Shown: one piece after another, positions 47,746 through 60,683 of the stretch
Layout of the letters: every line of letters starts with the position of its first letter
How positions within the stretch are numbered: position 1 is the stretch's first letter
DNA from: Amaranthus tricolor
Lineage: Eukaryota > Streptophyta > Magnoliopsida > Caryophyllales > Amaranthaceae
Assembly: GCF_026212465.1 (NCBI RefSeq)
Contig: NC_080062.1
Location: 2,299,001-2,363,000 of the forward strand
DNA: 64,000 bases
Direction of reading: 5' to 3'
Program-made: the position numbers and the translations under genes
Notes under the pieces: generated by a model
What the model was told of the DNA's origin: nothing
Database searches by the model: none
Seen by the model: only the letters and a program-made list of their open reading frames with translations

Positions 47746-50700
47746 TTGAATTTTGGATTGTGTTTATTTATTATTGGGCAATGGTAATGGTAACAAATGT
47801 GGTCTAATTGGATTTTGTTAATATTACTTTAATACTCTTTCAATTGTATTTATTCTTTATATTGTATTTAATTTGTACTCTATCCGTTCTTTTTTGTTTG
47901 TCTATCTATTTTTTTTATTTGTCTATTTTATTTTTTACATGCTTTTTAAAACAAAATTTGAGTCTTAATATTTTTAAGTACTCATTATAAAAAATTGTAA
48001 AAATTGTACATTAAAAAACTTTACATTAAGATGAATCTAGCATGATCTCACATAAATATATTTTATCTTCAATATATACTTCAAAAATAAAATTTAAATT
48101 TCTCTCTCCTAAATTGGAAAAACTTAAAGTGGACAAACAAAAAGTAACGAAGGGAGTATTATTTTATAAATGAATGTGTAATTAATTTGTATACTTAGTA
48201 AATAAGACAAATAATAAATAGGTAAACAATAAGTGTTGAATGACATTAAAAGGAAAATGAATTTGTGATCTATAGTAGTAAATGAGATTAGAAAAAAATT
48301 GTAGGAACTATATCAAAAGAAAATCATATTAACACTAGTAGTTGAACGTTTTTCCTCCTTTAAAGAAAAATTTTTAATTCTCATCATCTAAAAAAAATTG
48401 ATACCCGAATCCGCTCCTCTTATTGCTAGAGTCTTCTAGCGTACCAATGAATCAAAAAGAAAAGGAAGAATTACAGAGTAAAGTGAGACAAATACAAATT
48501 AAATGAGACACTTGAAGTATGCATTTTATTATTACTCCATATATTTATTAAAAAAAATATTTCGCAAAAAACATAAAAAGTATTCATTAAATTTTTATAC
48601 ATTAAGATGAATCTATTAAAATTTCACTCAATACATCATAAAAAATCATATTTAAATTTCTTTCTTATTTTACATATTTCAAATGAAATAAACAAAATAA
48701 AACAAATAAAATACTATAAACTCAAATACTCCTATGAAATATTTTAGATATACTAATTGAATTTGGAGGGGCAGAGTTGTTTATATAAATGTTAATTGAT
48801 GAATAAGATCATACTCCTATAAAAGATTGGTGAATGGGAGGTATATTAATGAGATGAAGGAAAGAATTAAGTTGTAGATGAGATTTATTATATTAAATTA
48901 ACTAAATAATACTTGTGCGTATAAACTAAAAAATTAAAATTTTAAGAAATAAATTTTACATTATAGTTATATTTCATTTCATTTTGAACATTTGTTTATA
49001 TTTTGTATTGTGCGCGCAAGTGATTGAGAAAATTTAGTTTGTAACAAATAAATTATAATAAAAGATAAAAAGTATATTATGCTTTAACCATCTCAAAATA
49101 TCTAATACATCAAATCAATTAATCAATAAAATTGAAAGATTTTATAAATAATTGAAAAAAATAAAATAAAATATATAATTCTCTAAAACATTAAATGATG
49201 TGACCTAAAATTTAAAAAATAATGATTAGATTGTAGTAAGTTAAAGATATGAAAATAATTTATGGGAGTAATAACGATGACATCATCATCCAATTTTAGA
49301 GGGAAAACTTTTATTGAGAAAATGACAATTAAACAATTTCTTAAGTGATAACATGAGCAGTATTTTGTTTTAATATTAGATAATTAATAGATTGATTAAT
49401 AGATGACAGTAATAAATATGTTAAATTTAATTAGAGGGAGAGAATAATAAGTGGAGAGTATTTATTTATTTTTTATCTCCATGACTTGATATTTAGAACT
49501 CAAGCCTCTGGGGTAGTGGGATTGACCATTGCCACTAGGATCAATGCTTTAGTTGTGATGGTTGCGAGTGGGGGCAAAGTGTGAGTTTTGTGTGTGTTAT
49601 ATATTACTATAGAGTTAATATAATTTTTGTTTTCTAATATTTTACTTTTTCTTTTTTAAGTTTGCTATTAAAAATTAACAAACTCAAGAGAAGAGATAGA
49701 GTATTTCTCAATAGTACATAAAGAGTTTGTAATATATATCCAAAAAGTTCTTATACGAGAAAAGTATTAGACCTAACAATGACATAATTAAATAAAGCAA
49801 GCAAAATCACAAGTGTTAATCTTAAATACCTTTCCCTCAAAAATAGGAAAAAGGTTATTATGCTATGTTTGGAAACATTAATTTCATTTGAAAATTTAGA
49901 GTTGGCTCAAATTTTTTGTTTAGCTAATAAAAAATTTTCAATATTGAATTTGAATCAAATTCCACCATTGTTTTCAAAGTAGTTAAAGTTGAGAATTTGA
50001 GAATAACTACCCAAACCTTGTCATTCTCAAATTCTTCATTTATGATTTCATAATTGAAATTCATAATATTTAAAATGAAATAGTTCTTCCCAAACTCTAC
50101 ATTAATGTATTCACATATACAATAATAAAATCACTTATTCAAGGTCTCAAAATCTCCATAAATAGAGTTTTCACTCTAAAAGTTCGCTTTAATACTAAGG
50201 AAAAACACCTGAGAATTTCCCTAAACCTTTTTCTTAACCTAATATTAGAACACTATATTTTTTCACTCACTCCCATGCCCCTTTTATAAGCCGAGAATAT
50301 AAATATACATAAATAATTTCAAGGACATTACATATCCCATTATATTCAAAATAAATAAATATGTATAATAATAAATTCAAAAGGACACACACAAGAGTCA
50401 AGCATAGAGATCAAAGCCTTAATCAACAAAACACACAATATAAGTATACAATGGTATCTTAGAAATTAATGTCCTCTTCAAATAAGATTATATTTCATTA
50501 ACTATTCAATAATACATTAAAGAATACCACTAACAAAAAATAAATATTCTGATCACTAGCTAAAGTTCGCTTCTTTAATAGAGACTTCACACTAATACAT
50601 GAAAGACCCTCTATAAAGGCTCTCAAACTCTATTTCATTAGGTCTCATATAAACCCCACCAAACTAGTAAAAAAAAATCTCGCACAAGGAAATCAAATAC

Positions 50701-52604
50701 ATTTCTAATATGAAATAGCCCTGTTGTGATATGCTCGAACGAGCAAATTGACCCTAGTCAGCCCCTATCGTTTCTACTGTTGTGCTATTTTGTGCCGCAC
50801 ATGGTTCATCCTTTGTCTTTGCTTCAACCAATTGTCTAGAGTTCATGTTCACACTATCCTACATAAGGTGAATTAATTAGCCCTGCACTTGATAGAAGTT
50901 TTGGACACACGCGAAATTTGTACTTGAACCCAAATAAATATTGTAATACATTTACTGAATACAAATACTTGATTACATCATAATTTGTACAATAATAATT
51001 TTAGTGGGACACTTGCTTAGCACTTATACACTCATCATTTATGTTTTTATGCGTGAGCTCATATCTTACTTATCAATCTCTCTATTTTTGTGTAAATATT
51101 TTGTGATTTGAGCTCATGGCTCAATCCTTTTTTTATGGGAGCTTCTTGCTCCATATAATGCAAGTGTCATAATACTCTATTTATACTTACTATTGACCAT
51201 TTTAGTAGTTAAGTTAGGATTTTATCTAGATACTTTTTTTCTTACTTTACACCTTCCTTTCACTATATTTTAGTATATTCTAACTATTACTTTTTATTTA
51301 ACACTAGATAGTTCTAGATAATCATCTTCTAAATTATTCTGATTAGCTTTTCTGATACAGTATCATTAAATATTTTACCTTGTTTTCTTCAAATAAAATC
51401 CAAATATATAAGTTAACATTTTATATATGTCACAAACTCAAAAAAAAAGAAGAGTATCTTTTGTTCATTTGCTTCTAAAGTATTAATGGACTAAAGTGTC
51501 AAAATTTAGACCAAACTCAGCCATACATTCTTGTCATAAAATGGTTTGAAGTTAACAATCCCAAATTGTAAATCAAATACCTGGCCACCAACACTCGACA
51601 TAAATTTGATTTCTCTACACGTGGCAGCATCCTAGAGGCCAACATGGATAAGAGTAGATTTAGTTTGTTGGATTATCCTCTTGGGCCTTCTCTCTAGTTT
51701 CTTTCACTATGCTTTAACAAGTACCCACTTCTTCTTTATTTATTACTACAATTTTCTTCACAACAATTTGAATCATATTTCTTATAAAATACAAATTTTT
51801 CATGGAAGAATAATCTAACGAAGTAAGATAATGTTTTTGTTCTTTAATTTGTCTTTTTTTTAAATTAATAATGGTAAAGCCGCCATTTTCATTTATTATT
51901 TTATGTTTTCTGCATGAAACAATTATATATTTTCAGGTTTTTGATTAGTATATTGACATGAACTTTTCTTTCTTCCATCTTGATGAGTATATATCATAGC
52001 TTAGAGTTTTAACTGTTAAGATTCTGGTTGATTTGGTTTTTTTAACATGGCATCAGAAACTGCAAAGGAACTAAGTCAACCAAATGTCTATGCTATTGGT
52101 TAAGACTCTAAAGTATGTAATACAAAATTCTTATGAGCGAGAAGTGTCGATGAAATACAAAACCTCATCATAGTTGTAAATATTCTAATGTGTTACCTAT
52201 TGTTAAGGTAAAGAACCCAATTCAACTAAAAGCCTAATGAAATGGCTAAAACAACAAAATATGTTGTATACTCTGTTAGAAGCAAACGCAACAAAAAGGT
52301 CATATATTTAAAACCTATTCACTCTTCATTTCAAGTAGAACATTTAGCACGATTTGTAAGAGGACATGTGTTGCATCTACTTACTTTCATTTTAAGGGGC
52401 TGATAGAGTATAAAACATATCTGAAACTTTAATAATCAACTTAAGCTTTTGGTCGAGTTGATTTTAGCTTGTATTTCCCTTGAGCTAGAGCTTAATTTTG
52501 AAGTTTTATGAACAAAACTTAATCATATATCTTTTGATGAATAGGTACCCAATTGATATATTCCCTTCAATCTTCAACAATAGTGCATAATCTTCCCAAC
52601 AAAG
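47746..52604. other. Intergenic spacer between the divergent zinc-finger and rhomboid-like genes
   Basis: It contains one Stowaway MITE (47878-48156). The rest (48160-52604) is AT-rich and shows no credible ORF or RNA gene. A fragment of the AACCAACTCAA/ATACTCTAAC family lies at 52245-52460. The interval must contain both promoters, but I see no specific site that I would defend besides the E2F-like one. Confidence 0.55.
47878..48156. mobile_element. Stowaway (Tc1/mariner-type) MITE, 279 bp
   Basis: The left end is CTCTATCCGTTCTTTTTTGT; the right end, reverse-complemented, is CTCCCTTCGTTACTTTTTGT. Both are flanked by TA (47876-47877, 48157-48158). This is the CTCCCTCCGT terminus and TA target of plant Stowaway elements. 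It is non-coding. Confidence 0.75.
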
Positions 52605-55600
52605 ATGGCTACAATCTTACCAATACCAAGAAGATTCAGTTCAGAATTTCAAGAGTTTTTTAGATGTTCATCATCATCAATAAATACCAACTTTAGCAAG
52701 AAAAAGCATCAAAGTAATGAGAGTATAACAAATATGATGAATAGAAGAGTAAGTTTTTCAAAAGATGAAGATGATCATGGGAAGATAAAAAGGTGTAATC
52801 AATGTTTACAAGCTAATAGAATTGAAGGTTTATTAAGTAAGGATGGTTTAAGTCCTGTTTTTTATGCTTCAGAGCAATCTGATTCCATAGAAAAACATAG
52901 GAGTTCGTTGGAAATTTACTTGGAGAAAGTTAAGGGTATTGATGGAAGTGATGAATCTGAGATTGATGATCATGGTAGTCAAGTTTTTGCAAGGAAGGAA
53001 CTTGGGTTACTTGAGAAGTACCTCAATGCACTTAAAGAAGGTAAGAATTGAGAACAAGTTGGGTTTTAGAGGCAGGAACACAATAGTACTTGTTTTCTTC
53101 TTAATCTTGAATGTTATATATATTTCAATATGTTTTTATATTAATGATGTCCTTGTTACAATTCGATTGCGTATGTTATTGGGGTGGGGTTTATTGGTAA
53201 ACAGACTCTCTTACTCACTAGGTTAGACTTTTGGGTGAAATCTTATGTTTGTCTTAAAATAATACATCAGAGCTGGACTCGGAGTGGGTGGGTTGAAAAC
53301 TAGTCATGAACTAATGTAACTGTGACCCAATTAGGATGTTGGCCTTATGGGAGTCGATTGTGTATCCCACATGATTGTGTTGCAATTGGTGTGGGGTTGA
53401 TAGTCAAATATAGTCTCTCAAGTCTCGACCACTAGATTAGTCTTTTGAGTAAGCCAATCTATTTGTCCAATAACACAATTTAAAATAAACAATGAGGCCC
53501 ATGTTGAATTATATATATTTACTTGTTAAATTCAACAAAAAAAAAATAAATGGTAAAAGCTGTTGAAATGTGAATTTTTAAGGTTATGGTTAAGATCTTT
53601 TATTTAAGTTACAAAATTAATCATTGGTAAAATTCAATAGACATTTTATCTTAAATTATAGAAATTTTCCATACAAAAACATTAGAATTAATATTTGCTT
53701 ATATAATATTTTTTTTGTTAGCGTATCAGTCTCGACTAGACTAGCGTCATTCTATTTGTGGCAGAAATGAAATCTTACTGTTTCTCTCCATGCAGATGCA
53801 TCAGGAAATTCTGAAGACTCTGTTATTAATCAACAGCAAGGCAAGAGAACACAAACTTACAGAAAAAATGATATTTACACAAGGAAAACTGCATCATTTC
53901 CTATGTATGATGAGAAAGAGAGCGGCTACTTATACCTCATGTACACTTTCTTATCGCTTTTTATTTCGGATTATAATAGACTATAAGTTTGCTATAAGGA
54001 CTAATTAAAAATAATTTTTTTGTTATCACAAGGTAAGGTTGTATATATACGACCCCCGAATCCCACCTAGGTGGAAACTACTTAAAGGCATGGCCGTCGA
54101 TTAACAAGGGTCAGGGACTTGAATTTTTTAGGGCCCAAAAAACTTATTTTTATGTATACAAGTGATATTAATTTTATTTAAATTTAGATATTACTTACAT
54201 TAAGTAATGTGAGTTCTTAGTGCTTTTGTTACAAAGTAATTTAAATATCAACAATAAAAAATAACAAGTATATTATATTATTCGTTACGCCTTAAGTATT
54301 TAGGGGCCCTTTTATCTTTTGCTCAAGGGTTCAAAAAAACGAGACGATACTGCTTAAAGGCATTAGGCTAATGAAATGTTATTGTTGCTAGTTAATTCTG
54401 TATATTATGTCCCTTGTTTTGATGGGTCATAGAGTTATCGTTTGGTTTTGGATTATAAGAAGTTATTAAAACACTTACACTTCTTATCCATGTGAAAGTA
54501 ACACAAAAACAAGAGTCGATCGAAAAATGCATCTTTGTCGTCAATCACTAGTAAGAGTAAGGTTGTGTACAGTGTACGTCCTGCCCTTCAAACTCTACCT
54601 TGGTGGAAGCCACTTACGGGGCCGGCCTTGAGATTTGTGAGGCCCAGAGCAGAAAACTAATTATGGACCCCTGACTACTAATTAAATATACTTTTATAGG
54701 CCTCTAACTATTACCTATTAAAGCATGATTTTTCTAAAACCTTTAGATGGGACCGGGACATAGAACTTTCTTGCTCCATTATACGTTAAGGCTTGGGCCT
54801 ACTTAGTGATATTGAAATGATGGAATATTGTTGTAATTCCTTATGTTGGTGATTATTTAACATGTATGTGGTTTGTTTCCTGCAGAAGTACATTGGTGTC
54901 AATAAATATAGCAGTGTTTCTGTTCGAGATAGCAAGTCCAGTAAAGGGTTCATACTATAACCTTTATTCACTGCCTATGATGTATGGTGCCAAGGTTAAT
55001 GATCTCATCATGCTTGGTGAATGGTGGAGGCTTCTCACACCCATGTTTCTGGTACAAGATTAATGATTCGGTTGGTAGTTCCTTCTGTTTATGTTTGATC
55101 ACAATAAGTCCTTAATTAAACTGATTACATTTTGAAAATGGTAGTCGAGAAGAAACGCTATTAACAATGAATTGTATAGCATGTAAAACAGAAGAGTGGT
55201 AGCTGAGCTGGTTTAATCTACATAATAGTGGATCTTTGTGTAGTGAAAATGGGGCCAACATCCCCTAAATTTTTTTGGGCCAGTATAGAAGAACATAAAG
55301 TTAAATAACTATAACAATAAAAATATGTGACTTATAGCTGATAGCTAGTAGTTGATTTGACCATCTGATTTTATTGACTTGTTTGACCAGCTGATTTTGA
55401 ATTCGCTGCTATGAGTTGCTTGTTCAAAAATAACTTATTCATAACAATAAACTGTTTCAACCAGCCAATTTACCAAATTCTAACATTACATATTATAATA
55501 AAATAAGCTAAAATTGTCTATTAAGCTATTTTGACAAACAATACTAGTGTTTAAGACTCAAGAGTGTAGTTTTTGAACTAGAGGTTAGATTTGAATCTCA

Positions 55601-57551
55601 ATCCCAAATTTATTTGTTTGATCAATGACTTTGACCCCTCTAATTACTGTTTAATATCCGTCCTTGAAGAAGACTTAAATATTTTATCATTCCAACGTCA
55701 TTAGGTGACTTCTATCTAGACAGAGTTTAATGATCGAATGTACATAATTTTACTCTTATAATAACAAAAATATTATTTCTGATTGACCGATTAGTAAGAG
55801 TTTTTAAACATTTCTAGAATTCAAACTAAGCAAGGTGAAATTTGTGCAGCATATAGGATTTCTGCATATTGCACTTGGTTCATGGGTGCTCTTATCATTT
55901 GGAACTCAAGTATGCAAAGGATATGGTCCTTTTACATTCCTCCTAATATTTATAGTAGGGGGTATTTCTGGAAACTTCTCAAGCTTCCTTCATACAACAG
56001 AACCTACTGTTGGTGGATCAGTAAGCAATTTTATCCTCAATTATTATTCCCTCCGTTTCGGTTTGCCGGTTACCCTTTGACCATAAAGCTCACACAATTT
56101 TTGTCAAAGTTATATTCATAATCATCAATTTAATATTCTGCACAAGTCAGAATTCAGGGAGAGAGAGCAGATATATCATACCCGTGCCCCTTCAAGGAGA
56201 GGGCATGGATGCGTGTACTCAATTTACCCCCAAAAGCAGAAGGGTCTTTAAGGGTGTGCGAGGCGATCGACCGCACAAGACTTTTTTTTCTCCGTATATG
56301 AATAAGTTAATCATAAACAAAGAAATACGTTAAGTTAATTAATAAAAAAATATATTTATTATAAATAAGGCGCAAAATAAAAATTTTGCATAGGGCCCCA
56401 AATTTTCCAAGACGACTCTGCCCAAAAGAATAGGTTTCCGCAATAGAAGGATGAGTGATACACAGCACGCTTGAGAAGACAACTGTCAATACCAATACAC
56501 AATTTTTGTCAAAGTGTAACCAACAAACTGAAACGGAGCGAGTATCTGAGTTAGTTTTCCTAGATATTGTTTGACCAAGTCTTCAACACCAATTTCAGGG
56601 ACCAGTTTTTGCAGTTATAGGAGCTTGGCTTGTTTATCAGATTCAGAACAAGGATGTTATTACAAAGGAACTTTCTGACTCTATGTTTCAGAAGGCAATA
56701 CTTGCCACTACACTCAACTTTTTGCTTGGAAATTTTGGGCCTATGGATAATTGGTAAACTCCTCTATTTCAACTTAATTATGTTACTTAAGATTCTAGAA
56801 GTAGCAAATAAGGTTGACTGGAGAGACTTTTTAGCTGTATTCTCTATAATGGTCAATGAGTATGATTTGACATCTTTTATCAAGATCATATTCGAGAGTA
56901 AAAGTTTATTCAAATCGAGTCATATTTGAAAACTTACAAGTTGCTGTCAAGTAATTAACTCAACCAAAAACTTAAGCTGATAGTTGAAAGCCCAATATAT
57001 GTTAAATACTCTAACTCGCCCCCTCACCCTAGAACGTTTTGGGCTAGAACTGTGAATGCAACATAGGCCCTTCTCATACCTGGCGCTGAATATTCCACTT
57101 TAAATGAGAAGTGGTTGAGATTCAAATCCGTGACCTCTTGTCACGCTGACTTGTGATACCATGTTAAGAAACCAACTCAATCAAAAACTTAAGCTAATAG
57201 TTAAAAGACCCAAAAATATATTATACACTCTAACGTTGCTACTCTAATGGAAGTTCTAATGTTAAATGTAACAGGACAAGTCTTGGTGCAGCAATAACAG
57301 GAATCATATATGGTTTTTTCACATGTCCAATGGTGCAAGTAGATAATACATCCGGTCCCACTTCTACATCACAAAAAACTAGTAGTAGAATTAAAGAAGA
57401 AATCATCCTAAATAACACACAAGCTGCAAATCCCTACAAATCACTCTTTATTTTCACTCTTTTTGTGTCTGTTTTTTGCTCCTTGCTTTTCCTTACTCAA
57501 TCTTCACTTGATAGTGTAGAAGTTGATGAACTTATCCAGATTATTGAGTGA
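52605..57551 (+). CDS. RBL9: Plastid rhomboid-like protein, 449 aa, six exons (RBL9 type)
   Basis: Exons: 52605..53040, 53796..53940, 54886..55051, 55850..56020, 56599..56753, 57275..57551. All are GT-AG and total 1350 nt ending in TGA. The N-terminus (MATILPIPRRFSSEF...) is Ser/Arg-rich and fits a plastid transit peptide, followed by a hydrophilic region with a motif CNQCLQ. Membrane segments: about 195-211 (STLVSINIAVFLFEIA), HIGFLHIALGSWVLLSFG (250-267), TFLLIFIVGGISGNF, GGSGPVFAVIGAW (304-316), LGAAITGIIYGFF and FIFTLFVSVFCSLLFL. EWWRLLTPMFLH is the classic rhomboid first-loop/second-helix signature. The GxSG serine is present (S306), but the sixth-helix AHxxG histidine position reads Ser (DNWTSLGAAITG, S360). 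Full proteolysis is therefore doubtful. It resembles Arabidopsis RHOMBOID-like 9, from memory. Confidence 0.85.
54026..54085. repeat. SINE-like fragment, GGTAAGGTTGTATATATACGAC
   Basis: AAGGTAAGGTTGTATATATA, CGACCCCCGAATCCCACCTA and GGTGGAAACTACTTA resemble the GTAAGGCTGCGTACA...CCCCACCTTGGTGG...CCACT region of plant SINE/tRNA-like dispersed repeats. A second copy is at 54557-54620 (GTAAGGTTGTGTACAGTGTA, CCTTGGTGGAAGCCACTTAC). Both lie in the third intergenic part of the rhomboid-like gene (intron 2). Confidence 0.5.
54092..54350 (+). repeat. Dispersed repeat, related to 15396-15655
   Basis: Same motif order as 15396-15655 (CATGGCCGTCGATTAACAAG, AGGGCCCAAAAAACTTATTT, ATTTAAATTTAGATATTA, AAGTATATTATATTATTC, CTTTTATCTTTTGCTCAAGG). 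It lies directly beside a SINE-like fragment, in intron 2 of the rhomboid-like gene. Confidence 0.5.
56047..56542. mobile_element. Stowaway-type MITE with a nested insertion, filling rhomboid intron 4
   Basis: The left end is TTCCCTCCGTTTCGGTTTGC; the right end, reverse-complemented, is CTCGCTCCGTTTCAGTTTGT; both are next to TA. Sub-terminal ACACAATTTTTGTCAAAG occurs in both arms. The middle (about 56130-56470) is unrelated and contains ATCATACCCGTGCCCCTTCA, also seen at 41657, so a second repeat has been inserted. Confidence 0.6.
56945..57240 (+). repeat. AACCAACTCAA/ATACTCTAAC dispersed repeat, best copy
   Basis: It reads CAAGTAATTAACTCAACC, CTTAAGCTGATAGTTGAAAG, ATATGTTAAATACTCTAAC, then TCATACCTGGCGCTGAATAT, GACCTCTTGTCACGCTGACT, TGATACCATGTTAAGAAACC, TTAAGCTAATAGTT and ATTATACACTCTAAC. 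The arm motif appears at both ends, so the unit is duplicated around a core. It lies in intron 5 of the rhomboid-like gene. Confidence 0.6.
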
Positions 57552-58935
57552 TAATTTTGCGTCCTTTTTGCCATCCTCCGTTTTCTTATTAATAACTACA
57601 TTTTACCCTTTTACGTGAGAGCTTTTTGAGTAAAGTGTAATTATTGATAAAAACGGATGTATTATATACAATTGTGTAATAAATAAGTTGATGTAATACA
57701 TAGGAAATATAATACCATAGGATTGTAATATAACACTAGTATGTATTACATATAATTAGCTATATAACTATTTGTTTTGATTATAATAGAGTGTGGTAAA
57801 ACAGTTTGTAGATTATGCGTAATTGCATATGTGTTTATTTTTGTAAAGTTGTTGATTTGTCTATTATCAACAATCAAACGAAAATAATATAGAATGCTCA
57901 CTTTTCTTGGCTTTGTCTTTAGAGAGAATGTACCACAAAGTAAACTAGAGCTACAACTATAGTTACCGAAAATCGAAAATTTTTTACTGAATTCTATCAT
58001 AAAGTCTTTGTTTGCCAAACTTTAGAATAACGTTTTCAAAACTACATACCAAATGATTTTTTCAAGCGTAGATACATATGATGATTATTCGATACTCTGA
58101 AATTCATTTTGGTGAAAGTTTAAGTGTGCACCACTGCACCACTTAATAACATTAAGGTTGTGTTTGAGAATAAATATTTATTTTAAATTATAAAATATTA
58201 ATTATAAAATCATAAATAAAGAATTTGAAAATAATAATTTTAAAACAATACTGAAATTGACTCAAATTTAAATTTATTTTTTTTAATAATTTATTAAATA
58301 TTATATTTGAGTAAATTCTATAGTACTTCAACATAAATGCTCAATCATATCAACATTACACTTTTTTATTTAATTTAAATAAAAAAATATTACTCACCCT
58401 TTTTATTTAGTGAGGAAGCAATCCGTTCTAGGACATGCTAATGCTATGACCCAAGAGAGATCGTACTCCCTTTATTATATTCCTTTCCTTTTATAGTGGA
58501 AATTAAAGAACATAATTGCCTAATTAATATAATTATTAGTATATAAGCTTTTTGTTTTAAGGTTGTTTCACGGATAGAGAGTCTTTTACAAGCGTATCTC
58601 GTCAAAAAATGCTCCTCTTAAACTCCTACTCATCTATCCCTCAAATTTACTACTAAAAGTGAAATTTAAGAATAAAAATATTACTTAAAAGTAGGGGAAT
58701 AGAAGTATACTTGTAAAGCAAAAGAAAGATGACTCAAGAACCTTCCACTTGTTTCATAGTTGCCATCTCATAATGAAATATTATTAAAAAAAAAAAAAAC
58801 TTAAATTAGATAGGAATAAATAGAAAAGCTTGAACATAAAAAGAAAGACAAAAACCCACCGTTTGTTTAATTTGTATTTGTTTTCCTCTTTATTTGGTTG
58901 TGATTAGTAAAGCTTAAAGAATTAAGCACAAAAAA
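57552..58935. other. Intergenic, 3' flank of rhomboid-like gene and promoter side of AWPM-19-like gene
   Basis: AT-rich and without a credible ORF. Two poly-A/T-rich stretches are present near 58785-58800. I see no ABRE (ACGTG core) in the 200 bp before the AWPM-19-like ATG. Confidence 0.5.
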
Positions 58936-60416
58936 ATGGCACAAGGAAAGGTAGGAAGAGTATTGATGTTGCCCGTATTAGTAGTTGATTTGGTTGTGTA
59001 CCTCATAATTTTGGGTCTTGCTTCTTGGTCTCTCAATAAGTACATCGATGGCCAACAAAATAACCCTCGTAAGTTCAACTTCTTCATCATATTTTATTTT
59101 CAAATTAAATTTAATATATTGAAATGAATTTTATAAAATATTTATAAATATAAAATATTTTGATGAATTGTATTATATTATTTTCCATATAATGAAAGTC
59201 TAATTATAAAATTACAATTTTTAATTATTACTTGACATTATATTTTTAAAGGGTAATAATTGGACTGCATTTTATGAGCTAAATGAGATCGTTAAATGAT
59301 AATAAGTATGACTATTAAATTTATAAAAACTATTTCTTTATTATTACACTTAATTTTCCATTATTATTTCTATTATTTAATAATGATTTTCAAACGGACT
59401 ATAAATATTTTAAAATCATGTGTAAAAGTAATAATAAAACAAATAAAATATATAGTACGAGACTAATATTAAAGGTGGGGGCAATGACAAAGAGAGTACA
59501 TAGATAAACGCATGATAATTTATGAGGTTATATTATTTTTCAAATTATTTTACGTAGATAAACGCATGATAATTTGTGAGGTTATATTAATTTTCAAATT
59601 ATTTTACGTAGATAAACGCATGATAATTTATGAGGTTATATTATTTTTTAAATTACTTTTAATTTTTAAAGGTTGTAAAATAAGTAGTCAAGTAAAATTA
59701 TTATTGTAGCCATTAAGTAATCAATTCAATTAAAATGTTATTTTATATTTAATAGAGTTGAGTGAGATTTGAGCATGTAACCTTTTATTACGTTGACTTT
59801 TAATATATTGTTAAGGAATCAATTCAATTACAAAATTAAAAACTTAAATTGATAGTTAAGAACTCAGAATATGTTATATACTCTGATAGCATCATCCCAT
59901 CGAATATGGAAATTCTATGGGTCATATGAGGTATTTGGCAAATGACTGATAACTAGTAGCTGATAGCTAATTATAGTGGCTGATGCAAATAAAAATTGCT
60001 CTTTCAATGCAGTTTTGGGTGGAAATGCAGCCACAAGTTACATGCTTATTTTTGCTCTTTTAGCCGGAACAACCGGGATTGCATCGGTGTTAGCGGGTTT
60101 CGCTCACTACCGAGCATGGTCAACAGCCAGCATGGCTGCCTCCGCCTCCGTGGCTGCCATATCATGGGCCCTTACTGGGCTGGCATTTGGACTGGCCTGG
60201 AAGGAGGTCAGGCTAGGTGGTCATAGAGGGAAACGCTTAACAACACTTGAAGTATTTATCATAATTTCAGCTTTGATCCACTTGTTGTACATAATGCTCC
60301 TGCATGCTGGTTCATTTAATCACATATATGGGCCTTACTATACCCAACATGGTCATGAAGGCCCAATATCGGAGGCCCAAAAGGCTTCAAGCAGTGAAAC
60401 TCATGCTAATGCTTGA
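58936..60416 (+). CDS. AWPM-19-like plasma-membrane protein, 190 aa, two exons
   Basis: Exons: 58936..59068 and 59977..60416; GT-AG, phase-1 junction, 573 nt ending in TGA. The protein has four membrane segments: about 9-31 (VLMLPVLVVDLVVYLIILGL), 63-86 (TSYMLIFALLAGTTGIASVL), 97-120 (ASVAAISWALTGLAFGLAW) and 138-158 (VFIIISALIHLLYIMLLH). KYIDGQQNN, the FAHYRAW turn and the KEVRLGGHRGKRL loop fit the AWPM-19 family, which is plasma-membrane located and, in known members, seed- and ABA/stress-linked. Length matches the family (about 170-190 aa). The C-terminus is His/Gly/Ser-rich and hydrophilic. The intron carries a 54-bp tandem repeat and a dispersed repeat. Confidence 0.9.
59501..59655 (+). 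repeat. 54-bp tandem repeat, about three copies
   Basis: TAGATAAACGCATGATAATT starts at 59501, 59555 and 59609. Copies continue TGAGGTTATATTA and TTTTCAAATTATTTTACG. It lies in the AWPM-19-like intron. The ATG-bounded frame through it is an artefact of the period being a multiple of three. Confidence 0.9.
59740..59895 (+). repeat. AACCAACTCAA/ATACTCTAAC dispersed repeat copy
   Basis: CCTTTTATTACGTTGACTTT, TATATTGTTAAGGAATCAAT, CTTAAATTGATAGTTAAGAA and ATATGTTATATACTCTGATA parallel the core and arm of 56945-57240. Confidence 0.5.
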
Positions 60417-60477
60417 TTGATCAAATTGGTATACATTATATATATCATGGTTTTACAAATAATTAATTTAGCACAAA

Positions 60478-60683
60478 CTCTCTAAGACGGTGTCATGATA
60501 AATCATTTTTATTGGATTGTTTCAATGTACATTTACTGTCTTAATGTGATCACTTATAATTTTAAAGTGATATCTTACAGTAAAAGTGATAATTTATAAC
60601 CTTAAAGTGACCAATTAGAAAAATAGACTAATTATAAACTTGATTTATAGTGAAATGGTCTCATATAAGACTTATTGTTTTAC
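60478..60683. mobile_element. GAGACGGTCTC-group TIR element, copy
   Basis: The left end is CTCTAAGACGGTGTCATGAT; the right end, reverse-complemented, is AGTCTTATATGAGACCATTT, with related interior words TACATTTACTGTCTTAATGT, GATCACTTATAATTTTAAAG and AAATAGACTAATTATAAACT. It lies just downstream of the AWPM-19-like gene. Confidence 0.45.

Noticed and set aside
53790..54008. Alternative frame ORF over rhomboid exon 2
   Set aside because: The frame that joins exon 1 and exon 3 (ending at 53940) is different and consistent.
59512..59709. Repetitive ORF in the AWPM-19-like intron
   Set aside because: Produced by a 54-bp tandem repeat whose period is a multiple of three.
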